A stretch of 64,000 bases of DNA from contig NW_026014839.1 in NCBI RefSeq assembly GCF_020379485.1, forward strand, positions 124,001 through 188,000. The letters are read 5' to 3'. The stretch is from Brassica napus (taxonomy: Eukaryota; Streptophyta; Magnoliopsida; Brassicales; Brassicaceae). A program made the translations under genes and the position numbers. Of this stretch, positions 1 to 10,176 are shown in pieces. The stretch's first letter is position 1. The number at the start of each line of letters is the position of its first letter. A model generated the notes under the pieces. It was not told the DNA's origin. It saw nothing but the letters and a program-made list of their open reading frames with translations, and did not search any database.

Positions 1-159
1 TATTCATGTCATCTGGCCACATAAACGGGTAAATCTGATTTTGGTAGATATCAAATTTGAGATGCGTAGTATCTTTCCAAGGCCGCCGTACCACTCGATC
101 ACGCTTATGTGGTTAATGATTATATATATTGTTGAGTGTCTTCGGAAAAGGTTGAGTTT

Positions 160-276
160 GTTCAGTCTGCAAAGGGTTTGCCTCAAGACTTTAAGAGTAT
201 ATTGATCACAAAGTACCCAGAATTTTTCAAGGAGTGTCTGTGTCTTGTTTGCAAGGAGCAAGCTGATTGCATCTAG
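160..276 (+). pseudogene. possible PORR-domain (RNA-binding) gene remnant
   Basis: A short plus-strand reading ends at the TAG at 274-276. It includes GLPQDFKSILITKYPEFF, which resembles the basic-aliphatic-PEFF pattern of plant organelle RNA recognition (PORR) proteins, organellar splicing factors. A stop codon lies just upstream in the same frame, around 133, and no ATG or flanking domain is visible. If the resemblance is real this is only a decayed or edge-truncated piece. The match is short and rests on memory of the family, so it is weak. Confidence 0.3.
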
Positions 277-549
277 CGTAAATCAAGTGTTCAAACAGAA
301 TAGAAACAGACATTACCACTATTCCATTTCCATCCACCAACAAGCAAACAACTCAACTGTTTCTATAACCAATTTAGTAGAAGCCTAAATGATCAAGAAC
401 CAGAGAGAATCGATAATCTTTTGGGTGGTTTTGTAAGTGAGGTTTTGTAAGTATCAGTTTCTCATTTGCTACTTAAGAAACTCTGAGGAGAGTGAACCTT
501 TCACCTGTCTTTCCCAAGGAGAAAAAGACGTAGACCAACACAAATTAGA

Positions 550-986
550 ATCAAACAAATGAAGAAAATAATTAGTGGCTCTGAAACGAAAATTTGTGAT
601 TGATAAGTTTGTTTTATTAAGTTTACTACAACTAACCTTTGATGAAGCTATTGGTTGATATTTGGCAAAAGTTACTGTAGTTGAACTTGTTAGTTTTCAA
701 TATTGTTAAAATTAATCATATTCCACATATTTTAGACTTTTTGTTTTTTTTTAAACATATTCCATGTTACATGTAGTTGAACATATTTTAGACTTTTGGT
801 TTCTTTTATTTTGTGGTGACTTATAATTTATAACAGTTCATTAATTTGTTTTTGGATAACCATACTTTCTACATTAACCTGAGTAAAATATATAGTGACC
901 AATTCATTAACTTGGTTCATATTTTGTTTTGAAATTTAGCTAACACCATTAATAGACTATCTAAAAATAAAGGAAAACGTTTTCCA
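550..986 (+). repeat. direct repeat, copy 1 (about 0.44 kb)
   Basis: This stretch recurs at 1355-1746 with roughly 85-90% identity by eye. Shared landmarks are a run ending in CTCTGAAAC, then TTGGTTGATRTTTGGCAAAAG, a GACTTATAATTTATAACAG block, and a closing AAACGTTTTCCA. No reading frame is conserved. It may be a duplicated intergenic segment or two copies of an unclassified element. Confidence 0.6.
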
Positions 987-1354
987 AAAAAGTTATAAAT
1001 ACAACAGATAGATAATTTAATTACTTCAAAAATTATATCTCACAAAAAAAAGAATAATTTCATAGTGTTTCTGTTTGTTATTACTATAGCTCTAACTGGT
1101 GACCATTAAAATATGAATATAAATAAATAAGAAAGGAATGAATAGGTACAAAACAAAATGAATGAAAATGAATATTATTCCTTTTGTTCCATATCCATTT
1201 TGATAAGGAATGTTTTTCTTCTACAGTTCCTTAAAATTCAAAGAATGATAAGGAATCAAACGCAGCAAAATTCCTCATAAATGGTGCATTTTTTAAGGAA
1301 TGAGTAGGAATAGACTATTCCACTTAATTTTTATATCCCGATTTGGACCATATA

Positions 1355-1746
1355 ATCAAACAGATGAAGAAAGTAATTAGTGTCTCTGAAACTAAAATGT
1401 GTGATAGAATAAGTTTTTTTATTAAGTTCACCACAACTAACATTTGATAAAGATATTGGTTGATGTTTGGCAAAAGTTACATGTAGTTGAACTTTTTAGT
1501 TTTCAATATTGTTAAAAGTAATCAAATTCCACATATTTTAGATTTTTGGTTTTCTTTATTTTTTTGGTGACTTATAATTTATAACAGTTAATTTATTTAG
1601 TTTTATTCTTTTTGGATAACCATGCTTTCGACATTAACCTGAGTAAAATCTATAGTGACCAATTATTTTACTTGGTTCCTATTTTGTTTTCAAATTTAGC
1701 TAACACCATTAATAGACTATCTGGAATAAAGGCAAACGTTTTCCAC
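1355..1746 (+). repeat. direct repeat, copy 2
   Basis: Second copy of the 550-986 segment, offset by about 805 bp, with several small indels. The DNA between the copies (987-1354) is AT-rich and looks MITE-like: it has GGAATGAATAGG near 1136 and GGAATGAGTAGGAATAG near 1299. Boundaries are approximate. Confidence 0.6.
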
Positions 1747-2273
1747 ACAAAAAGAGTTTTTGTTTTGTTGGTGGCCGTGCTCTAGTTTTTGGACTTATTA
1801 TGTTGGTGGCCGTGCTCTAGTTTTTGTTTTACAGTTGAATTCCTTCAAAATATTAAGCAAAATGCCTGTATTTGTTTTACTCTATTTTTGATACAGAAGT
1901 CCATTAAAATCCAAGAAAAATGAATTCTAACATAATCAAATGAAAATTGAATAACAGGTGATTTTAGTTGATTTCAAATTCCATCTAACAAATACCCAAT
2001 CCAATAACAATGGATTTTCCTTTAAATTAGAATTCCGTTAAATTCTATTGAAATTATGAATTCAATAACACCACCTAAGTGTATAAGTGTTTTTTATCCT
2101 TCATTAAAAGTGAAAGTAAAAGTGGTTAGTGTAAACATGAAAAATGGTACTATGAATTGGGTATTTGTAGCAATTTTCCTTTTATTTTAGAAATTTATTA
2201 GTGGTAATTGTATAAAAAATGAGTTTGCTTTTTTTTTTGTTTACCTCATCATAATTGATTTTACATATATAAA
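1747..2273. other. AT-rich intergenic DNA with small repeats
   Basis: No gene seen. A GC-richer 25-bp word, with core GGTGGCCGTGCTCTAG, occurs twice at 1766-1790 and 1801-1825. The stretch from about 1838 to 2090 has TTGAATTC-type inverted ends and may be an old MITE, but no target duplication was recognised. Confidence 0.4.
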
Positions 2274-2578
2274 AGGGAAATTCTCTCAAATAGATATTTT
2301 TAAGTTTTTGTCACAAAATAGCCCTCAAAAACAAAAATGAACAAAATAGCCTCTTTTTATTTTGAAAATTTTAATTTTAACTTTTTTATTTTAAAAAATT
2401 TGAAACCATATCCCCAAATCCTCACCCTTTAACTCTAAATCCTAAGTCTATATTAGTTAACCCTAGGGTAAAAATACATTTTTATTCTTTAATAAAACTT
2501 ATTTTGGTCATTTACTTCATTGAAGGCTATTTTTTTGACAAAAACTTAAAAAAAAAGGCTATCTTAGGGAACTTCTCT
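2274..2578. mobile_element. MITE, Mutator-like terminal inverted repeats
   Basis: The two ends are imperfect inverted repeats of about 50 bp. The left end contains AAGTTTTTGTCACAAAATAG, and the right end read on the minus strand contains AAGTTTTTGTCAAAAAAATAG. The inside is non-coding. The long TIRs suggest a Mutator-type MITE, but a clean 9-bp target duplication is not evident. Confidence 0.5.
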
Positions 2579-3240
2579 ATATATTACATTCAATATTATT
2601 CAGTCCATTTTATAGATTTTCAAAATTTATGTTAAGCCTAAAATAAATTCAAATGGGCTGAACTAAAAACATACACTTTTCTTTTAAATCTTCAATGGGA
2701 GAATTGAAATCATTTTCTGCTGGTAAAGCTAATAAAAAAAAAGAAAAAAGTTATGCAACCAAATTTTACTCAAACTATTATGTAACATTATATATACAAA
2801 TATGTATACAATTTGCCAGAATCTCTCCGGTTCATCTTCCTTTTCCAATTTTTCTTTCTATAAAAATAATCATGTTTTAATACATTAAATAACCAAATAT
2901 CAAAAGGAAATAATTAAATGGTTATTTTTTTCATATTCGAATTTAATGATATATAATAAAGTATTAAGTGGTTCATTTAATGTTACTTTTTTAATAATCC
3001 TAGTAAAGTTGGTCCAATTAAAAAAAAGGCTGAGGAATGCTCTCAGTTTGACATGTAACCATGCTCCTTAAGTTTTTCATTTTAACAATGCTCCATGATT
3101 AATATATAGGGGATATTAAAATATTTTCTATGAAAAATTTGGTACATTTAAAAAAGAAAGGAGAAAACGAATAAATGTACGCAAGTCTCTCTTCCAAAAA
3201 TAGCATAAAGCGAACTATTCTTTCGCCTTTTACTAATGAA

Positions 3241-4219
3241 TTAGGTTAAGATCTGCGCCTAGCGCGGAATAAAAATTTTATATAAAAATTATTTTATGTA
3301 TTATATATTTTTACATATTATAAAATAATAGATATATATTGAATAATCAAAAGTCAGTAACTATTACATATACAATTAAATTGGTACGAAAATGTAAATC
3401 AATTTTATTAATCTAAACAATATTTTTTATTTGATAGGATATGTAATTAAATTTAAATGATATTAACATACATAGTATATTTTTAATATTAATGCCTATT
3501 AAATGATATTTTCTACTCATCTGGTGTTTTTGACCATTTGTATCTTTAATAGCTAAAACTTTAAATTAATGATAATTTATAAAAAAAATTTAAAAAAGTA
3601 AAGTTGTCAGTTTTCGTTCAAAGCTTTTATCAAAAAAATGTTCAAAGTAAGTTTCGAAACTAAAATATTTATGTATTCTATAGGGTTTATAGTTTAATTT
3701 AAAACGATATATATATATATATAAAGATTAATTAAATTAGACTTTTTACTTATATGATTTTGTAATCCTTTGTATTTTGTCATAAAAAAAATTTAAACTA
3801 TGGATCACAAAATTTGAATGTGAGACTTTTAACAATTTTAGTAATTTATAGTCGTTTTTAAAATTTCAAAATATAACATATACAAAAAAATCTAAATTTT
3901 TATTAGATGGTTATTGTGATTGTTTAATTTATTTTAATATTTTAAAATTAAGCAAATATGATAGAAGATACACTAATTTTTATCAAATCTTCAAAATCAT
4001 TCATTGCCATATATACATTAGCCACATTAGAAAATTCCGTAACTTTTATTTAAGAAATTAATAAAGAACATTAATAATGAATTTATGTTTAGTTTAATAA
4101 AAAAACTTATTATATAATTAGATTGACCAATCTATTTTTCTAATGATTCTAAGAATCAACCTAGTGATGACACGTGGCTACCAAAAAATTATAATGTTTC
4201 TCAATTAATATATAAGAGA
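3241..4219 (-). mobile_element. non-autonomous Helitron (979 bp)
   Basis: Read on the minus strand, the element begins TCTCTTATATATTAATTGAG at 4219 and carries the 5' sub-terminal GCCACGTGTCATC seen in crucifer Helitrons. It ends with the GC-rich hairpin CCGCGCTAGGCGC followed by a CTAA terminus at 3241, next to a T. This is the TC...hairpin...CTRR structure with insertion between A and T. It holds no coding capacity. Confidence 0.7.
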
Positions 4220-4508
4220 TACCGGCATACTCCTATTTTGTTCAACCTTAAAGTGGGACCCAAAAAAATAGCATAAAATAAAAATTTACGTATTACACTT
4301 AATTTGGGCTTCTTTCATGGGTTTTGACTCAATTTACTCTATTATTTACAGTATTGAACCAATAATATACATAAGTATTAAATATATTTTCACTTTATGA
4401 TATTTTGCTAAATATTATATAGCACATTACTAATACCGCTTAGGATTAGTTCTTTTAAATACAAACAACGAACTTACTTAAATATTGTGAAAAGTTTTAG
4501 GGAAAAAC

Positions 4509-4958
4509 TTATGTTTCTTTGGGGTATAGCGTAAACCAGTTAAGCGCCCATCCCAACCGTTGAGAATACTTTCTTCTGAAATAAATCCCATGCTTTCCTG
4601 TACCCCATTCACGAAATTGGCCACATTTTCTTGTATGGCCTGCTCGAAATACTTCAAGCATAGGATAATGTTTTATTTTAAGATAAGGTTCTATTGCATC
4701 CTGGTACCATAAGTCACATACATATTTTGTTCTTCTTTTTCTATTCAGAACAGCGACAAACTCAAAACTAACACTACTATTGTATGGTATAGTTTGTGTT
4801 CCCCAATCACGGGTCTCTCGTCCCCAGGAATAACAATGGATTTCAAGAGGAATACCTTCCCAGATGCCGTTAGAAATTACTATGCGGCTAGTTTTGCAAG
4901 CTTCATTCAATCCATAACACATAGTAATAACTAACAGAAAAGCTAGAAAATTATTCAT
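4509..4958 (-). CDS. S1/SPH-family secreted protein
   Basis: Intact intronless gene of 149 aa. It belongs to the plant self-incompatibility protein S1 homologue (SPH) family: small secreted proteins related to poppy PrsS, mostly of unknown function in crucifers. A hydrophobic N-terminal signal peptide (about residues 1-20) precedes the first mature cysteine. Family landmarks follow: a V-I-S-N strand, then the LEIHCYSW core near residues 38-45 where HCxSxD is usual, a DWG turn, a SFEF strand, and the CDLWYQ block near residues 81-86 that carries a conserved cysteine. Length and single-exon structure are normal for the family. The start is the first ATG and gives a clean signal peptide. A TATA box lies about 40 bp upstream. 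Substrate or receptor is unknown. The downstream neighbour is a Helitron. Confidence 0.85.
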   Translation of the reverse strand: MNNFLAFLLVITMCYGLNEACKTSRIVISNGIWEGIPLEIHCYSWGRETRDWGTQTIPYNSSVSFEFVAVLNRKRRTKYVCDLWYQDAIEPYLKIKHYPMLEVFRAGHTRKCGQFREWGTGKHGIYFRRKYSQRLGWALNWFTLYPKET

Positions 4959-4996
4959 TTTGCGATATATGAAGAGTAATGAATTATCAATATGCA

Positions 4997-5008
4997 GTAT
5001 TTATAATT
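4997..5008 (-). promoter_or_regulatory. TATA box of the S1/SPH gene
   Basis: The minus strand reads AATTATAAATAC about 40 bp upstream of the ATG at 4958. This spacing suits a short 5' leader. No other promoter motif was identified. Confidence 0.55.
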
Positions 5009-5099
5009 CTTTGTGTGGAAAAAATTTGTTTTTATTTTTAGATAGTCTATTACTAGCGTCAGCTAATTTTTAAAGCAAACATGAACCAAGTAAATAATG

Positions 5100-5435
5100 A
5101 GGAAATTCTCACAAATACCATATTTAGAATTCTAATAAATATATAAATAAAAATTTAAAAAATAGAAAAATTTAAGAATAGTTTCAAACCTAAGTTTCGA
5201 TTTTCAAAAAGAAATTTTGAAAAAAAAAATTCAAAAGAAAATATTATAAAGAAGTTTGAATTTGAAAAAGTATAATTCAAAAACTTTTTTTTTTAAATAG
5301 TAATTTATTATATATATAGAGAACAAAGATATAAGAGTCTTTTGCCACTTAATGAATAATGTATTTTTGAAAATGTTTCTTTAGTGGTGGTAAAGATGAA
5401 AAATACCATCAAAATGGTTTCCCCTAAATAATGGA
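5100..5435. mobile_element. AT-rich MITE (family shared with 49690-50160)
   Basis: The ends are imperfect inverted repeats: GGAAATTCTCACAAATACC on the left against the reverse complement of the right end, GGGGAAACCATTTTGATGG. The interior AT-rich segment, including ATATAAGAGTCTTTTG, recurs almost word for word near 50050. It is non-coding. The superfamily is not certain. Confidence 0.5.
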
Positions 5436-5925
5436 GGGCATATGAGATTTTATTAAGTTTGACGTAAAAAATATGGTTATCCAAAACGATAAAACCAAAT
5501 AAATTAACTGGTATAAATTATAACTATAATTTGATCTGCGATTTAAAAATGCGAGATTTAGGTTTTTAAAAAAAAAATTATAACAGACAAATATATGTAA
5601 TTCTAATATTATCCGTTTTATAATTTTGTAAGTTAATACATTTTGTGTTGATCAGTGTTTCCATAACCAATCCAAATCTGCAAGTTTATTATTTTGTAAT
5701 TATGAGGTTTATTTTGCAATTACATATGAATAGAAGGTTTATTTTGAGATTATGTATAAATATAAGGTCAATTTTGCATTATTTCCTAAAATCTTATAAC
5801 AAAAAAAATTATTCGATGGTTAAATATTCTAGATTTAGGATTTAAAGTTAAAAGGTGGAATTTTTAAGATATAATTTTAAATTTAAAAAAATAAAAAATC
5901 TATACTATACTAAAAGCAAGATATA

Positions 5926-6172
5926 CTCCCTCTGTTCCTAAATAGAGGATGTTTAGAATAGTTTTTATGTTCCAATATGTAGGATGTTCTCATATTTCTA
6001 GGTATCTTTAACTTTATCAAAAACTGTGTAACCAATCAAATTTAATAGTTCTATTTTATAATTGGTTGAATAGTTTTTAATTTAAAGATTTAATGATATT
6101 TTTTAGATAAAAAATAACTTTCTTAATAAGTGTGTTTTACCTAAAAAATCTTATATTTAGGAACAGAGGGAG
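5926..6172. mobile_element. Stowaway MITE (247 bp)
   Basis: The terminal inverted repeat CTCCCTCTGTTCCTAAATA is mirrored at the right end as TATTTAGGAACAGAGGGAG. TA dinucleotides flank both sides. This is the canonical plant Stowaway (Tc1/mariner) TIR. It sits within the first 30 bp of the outer Helitron, so it inserted after, or travelled with, the Helitron end. Confidence 0.85.
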
Positions 6173-6349
6173 TACTTATCAGCTAGGGTATCCACGTCCT
6201 TCAATTTAATCAGCCAATCATAAAGTTCTCTAACGCCACGTCACTCCTATGAGTCGAGTAACTTATATGGGCTACATGTTAAATGGTTCATCGTTAATGA
6301 GCCCAAGAGAACTCAAATCCTGTCACCGTCATCCCATTTCTTCCACTTC

Positions 6350-7480
6350 ATCTGAACTGATTTGACTCACTGCAAATTTCCGTTTTGTGTATTAATCACC
6401 AGATTCACCACCCACTCCTACTCATCAAATAACATTCTTGAATCATATATTCAATTTTATTCTTCACCCAAATTCGTTTCTTTTTTTTAAATCAATGGAT
6501 TAGCAACGCAACCAAAAGCTACCCCTCGGCCGCGTGGATCCCGATACTGGTAACGACGGCTGAGCCATAGAAACAGCCCAATCAGGTTCAAAATTGGATC
6601 AACGTCCTTGATCATTTGATAGATAAGTTTACAGCAATCAAAGCATTGTAGCAAGTTAAGCCAAAAAATAGTTCTTATTTGAGACTTACGATCTTTGCAA
6701 AATTAATCTTTTATTGATCTGCCTCTTCTACTTCTTCTGTGTAGGCTGGTTCTGAACAAGAAGATATTAGACATACAATTGCTAGAGATGGCATCTCGAC
6801 ATGGCACTGTAACTATTTATTACCTTTACTTATGCCAGTTTTTTCTTATAACTGGGAAAAGTTACATTTTTATCTCATCGTGAACCAACCTGACTAGCAG
6901 GGGAAGAATGTCAATCAACAGAACGTAAATCAACGGAGATCACCAGATGATGCTGAAAGGTTTGCATTGTGGCTGTCTATTAGTTTAATATTATTACAAG
7001 TTTGGAACTAATCTATTTTCTGATTGGAACATTTGTATAGGGAGGCTAGAGAAATGGTGCTTAGTCAAATATTGTTTTCCCACTCTCTCGAGAGAAGTAA
7101 GTCCCATCTAAAATGCTTTGAAGTCCATCTACTTTTACCTTTGTTCTTTAGTGAGTGTCATCGAGATGATGCTAATCTTCCAGATTGTGGTAATGTATTT
7201 TTTTACTATAGTTGCTCCTGTTTCCCTGTTGGAACCTTTAAAGAGTGCGTAGAGGATGTTATTTTGAGGGCTGCTCAAATGGAACAGATAGTTGAGAAGG
7301 TAAGAATCCAGTCACCTTTTCATGTCATAGTTCACCATTCTTTACATATCATCAAGTTTCTACCCAGTTTCTCTGGTACTCCACACATCTGAGAGACATT
7401 GTATTACTCTGTTTGTTTTCACAGGTTTGTGAGGAGCGGCTTAATACTGGAGCGGTTTGTGATTTATGGGTTTACTTTCC
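6350..7480 (+). pseudogene. unidentified exon-like fragments in Helitron
   Basis: Several short plus-strand coding-like stretches sit between intron-like sequence. Examples are PLGRVDPDTGNDG near 6520, a stretch around 7040 (REAREMVLSQIL), and a stretch near 7220-7300 (FKECVEDVILRAAQMEQIVE) that ends at a GTAAG donor. It continues after an ACAG acceptor near 7425 as VCEERLNTGAVCDL. Stops interrupt the first part. This pattern suggests a captured multi-exon host gene fragment, but the parent was not recognised. Confidence 0.35.
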
Positions 7481-8304
7481 ATCTGTGTCAATCTTTATGA
7501 TATGGCACAATCTTTTTGTTGGTTTCTTATTTAAGCTACTTATGCCCTAGAAACATAATATACTTGGATGAATAATTTTTCTTTTCAGTCTTATCTTCGT
7601 TATTCTAAATCCCTGGTTTGCATCTCTTGAAATTAAGATTATATTTCTGCAGGTACTGATTTGAGTGATACATTGATGGATTGGATGATAAAGGACATAC
7701 TCAGTATATATATATATATATATATATCTAATTATATAAAGTAGAGATTTGCTTCACTCCCAGATGGTACACATAGGATTACACGTCATAAAATCAAGTT
7801 CCGTGAAGCTGGCATGTGGCTCTTAAGAATGTGTTTTCGTGCAGTTAACTCACTTCTTCTTTCTCCCCGTTAAATGACCTCGCCGCCTTCATGTCGTTAG
7901 ATGTTCTGTCCAATACCTTTGTAGTCAAGACGGTAACGGTTGTCGATTTGATTCAATGAACAAAATTAATGTTGTCATTAACATCGTCGAACCACTTAAC
8001 CCATGACGTCTCATACAGCTCTCGACTTTTTGCTTGCCGATCTGAGCCTATAAATAAGCAACTTTGGAGCTGTGAGATTCATCGCTTTCTTCTAAACCAT
8101 TGCAATCCCATGATCCGGAATGGCAACCTCTTCCGGTCGCTAGCGGCTTTGAAGACAGGACGTTGTAACACCACCTTCGAAGTTCAATGTAACACCAACG
8201 CCGAAGTCCGGTGTCGACATGCTCCTCTTCAAGATTAAATCAGATCTGGCAGTAAACCTTTCTTATTTTCTGTTTCGATTTCATTAAGAAAGATATTAAT
8301 CGAA

Positions 8305-8587
8305 CTGGTATAAAGGATGAAGATCATGCCATAAAAAGCCCAGGAGATGCCGAGGATTCCGACGACTCCACAGTGGTAGCCACCAGCCTTAGTATCGGAC
8401 TGAATCTGGTAGCCGATGACAGTCAAAACAGTGGCGCCGAGAAGAGAAAAGTGGCTAAGAACTCCAAGACAGAGGCTCTGTATAAAGACCACTTGGTCAG
8501 CTCCTCCGCATCAAAACACAGAATAGGCGGTGGTTCTTCGTCGTCCCTCGCCGCTAATCCCTATGATCATTCCACCTCCTTCGCCAT
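8305..8587 (-). pseudogene. PIP2 aquaporin first-exon fragment (captured, frameshifted)
   Basis: The minus strand from the ATG at 8587 reads like the N-terminus of a plasma-membrane intrinsic protein of the PIP2 group: MAKEVE, then after a stop EEPPP, then [15 protein letters not shown] frameshift follows, and the frame continues as [18 protein letters not shown] and [17 protein letters not shown]. These are the cytosolic N-tail, helix 1 and the start of helix 2. Homology then stops, well before the first NPA motif, so no channel can be made. It lies antisense inside the outer Helitron, which points to capture of a host gene piece. Identification as PIP2 is firm; the paralogue is not. Confidence 0.8.
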
Positions 8588-10176
8588 TTAATGATTCAAT
8601 TTAACATGTATATCAAGAAAACTGGTATTATTTTTTTTGGATCAAATGAAAATTGGTATTCATGTTTTGTGATTATGGATGGATAGAAGAACATGTTTTT
8701 TTAACCAAAAAAGGAAGGTGGGTTGTTTATAAAATGAGTTCTTTGTAAAGATTATATTAGTTTTGCAGAAGAAAACGATTTGATTTCGCGAGAGGACGAT
8801 GATAACGATGTACAAATTAGGTTAAATGAGTTTGGGCCAAACGCAAAAGAGGCTAGATGAACAAAGTTCATAATAACTAGGTCTAGAATAAATAATGTTA
8901 CGAGAATAGAAGATCTTTTATATGAAATGAGACTTAATAGGCTGAAAAAGATTACCGGCCCATGATTTAAAAAAAACACTTGGAACCATATACAGAAACG
9001 TCTGTTTTGTGATTATCAAGGGATGAAGGAAGGTTTGTTTATGTTTCCCACATAATATAAATGATTTTTTATTTTAATAATTAACTATTTAAATTAATAA
9101 TTTTCTAAGAATAAGTATAAAAGAGAAAGTGATACTAAATTTCAAGAAATAAACATATAAAAATTATTCATCTTCCCATGTTAAGCACAATCAACTATAC
9201 TTTTAAAAATTCAATGTACTTACTATCAAATTCAAAATATAACAAATCTCTATATTAAAGTGAAACAAATAACTTTTCATGTATTTTTAATGATAAAGAT
9301 ATAATTTTCTTTCTCAGAATATATATATATATATATATTTTTTTTAAAAAATAATAAAATATATAGTAAACATTGAGATTAATGTTAGTTTAAAATTTTA
9401 TTGAAAAGAAATTTAATATATAAATTTATTTATATTATTTTCTTCATTGAGATTTGAATTTTGTAATAACGTACTTTATAATGTCGTGCACAAAAACATC
9501 TTTCATTCCCATTCAACAAATAAATAAAAAATCATAAAAGCAACTAAAATAGAGAATCTCAAGTCTCAACCCACATAATTATCCCATAACAATTATCATT
9601 CTCCACTAATCTTAACAAAACATGAATCAATAATTAAATAATTACCAAATTAATCATATAAACCAAACAAATGAAAATTCATAGAATAAATATTAAATTT
9701 AACTATTCTATTTTTTCCCCTTAATTTCACTAATATTTAGGTACACTAACCATTAAAGTCAGTGTGTATGAGACTGAGTAAAAAAATATCTACTTAATCT
9801 ATACAAAAAGTGTCATCCCAATCATCTGGAAACTCAATACAGTGATTGTTATTACTATAAATAAATGGAGAATTTTTAGAGTTGGTTTTACAGTAACAAG
9901 TGCCTATACTCATCAACGATTATTCAGTTTTCAGATTTTCCAGTTTTAATATTTTTTTTTATTATGATTAGTTTTGCTTTACTTCGTTTTTTTGCATACA
10001 AGATAACATTCTACTTTATCTAACTTCAAATAATCAACTCTTCCATTCTAATAGCATGTCGACAGACTATGATTTCAACATAAACAGTAATTACTCTTAT
10101 AACATAAACAAAAAAATTACCCACAATCCAATCTTTATGAGCCTAAAATATTACAAACAACAAATAACACCGAATA
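8588..10176. other. AT-rich Helitron interior, no gene seen
   Basis: Low-complexity AT-rich sequence including a short AT repeat near 9319-9339. No convincing gene or terminal repeat was found. It is part of the outer Helitron, between its captured fragment and the inner element. Confidence 0.4.

Noticed and set aside
7707..7728. AT dinucleotide runs as possible origins or telomere-like sites
   Set aside because: Simple (TA)n microsatellites are common in this AT-rich DNA and have no associated structure.
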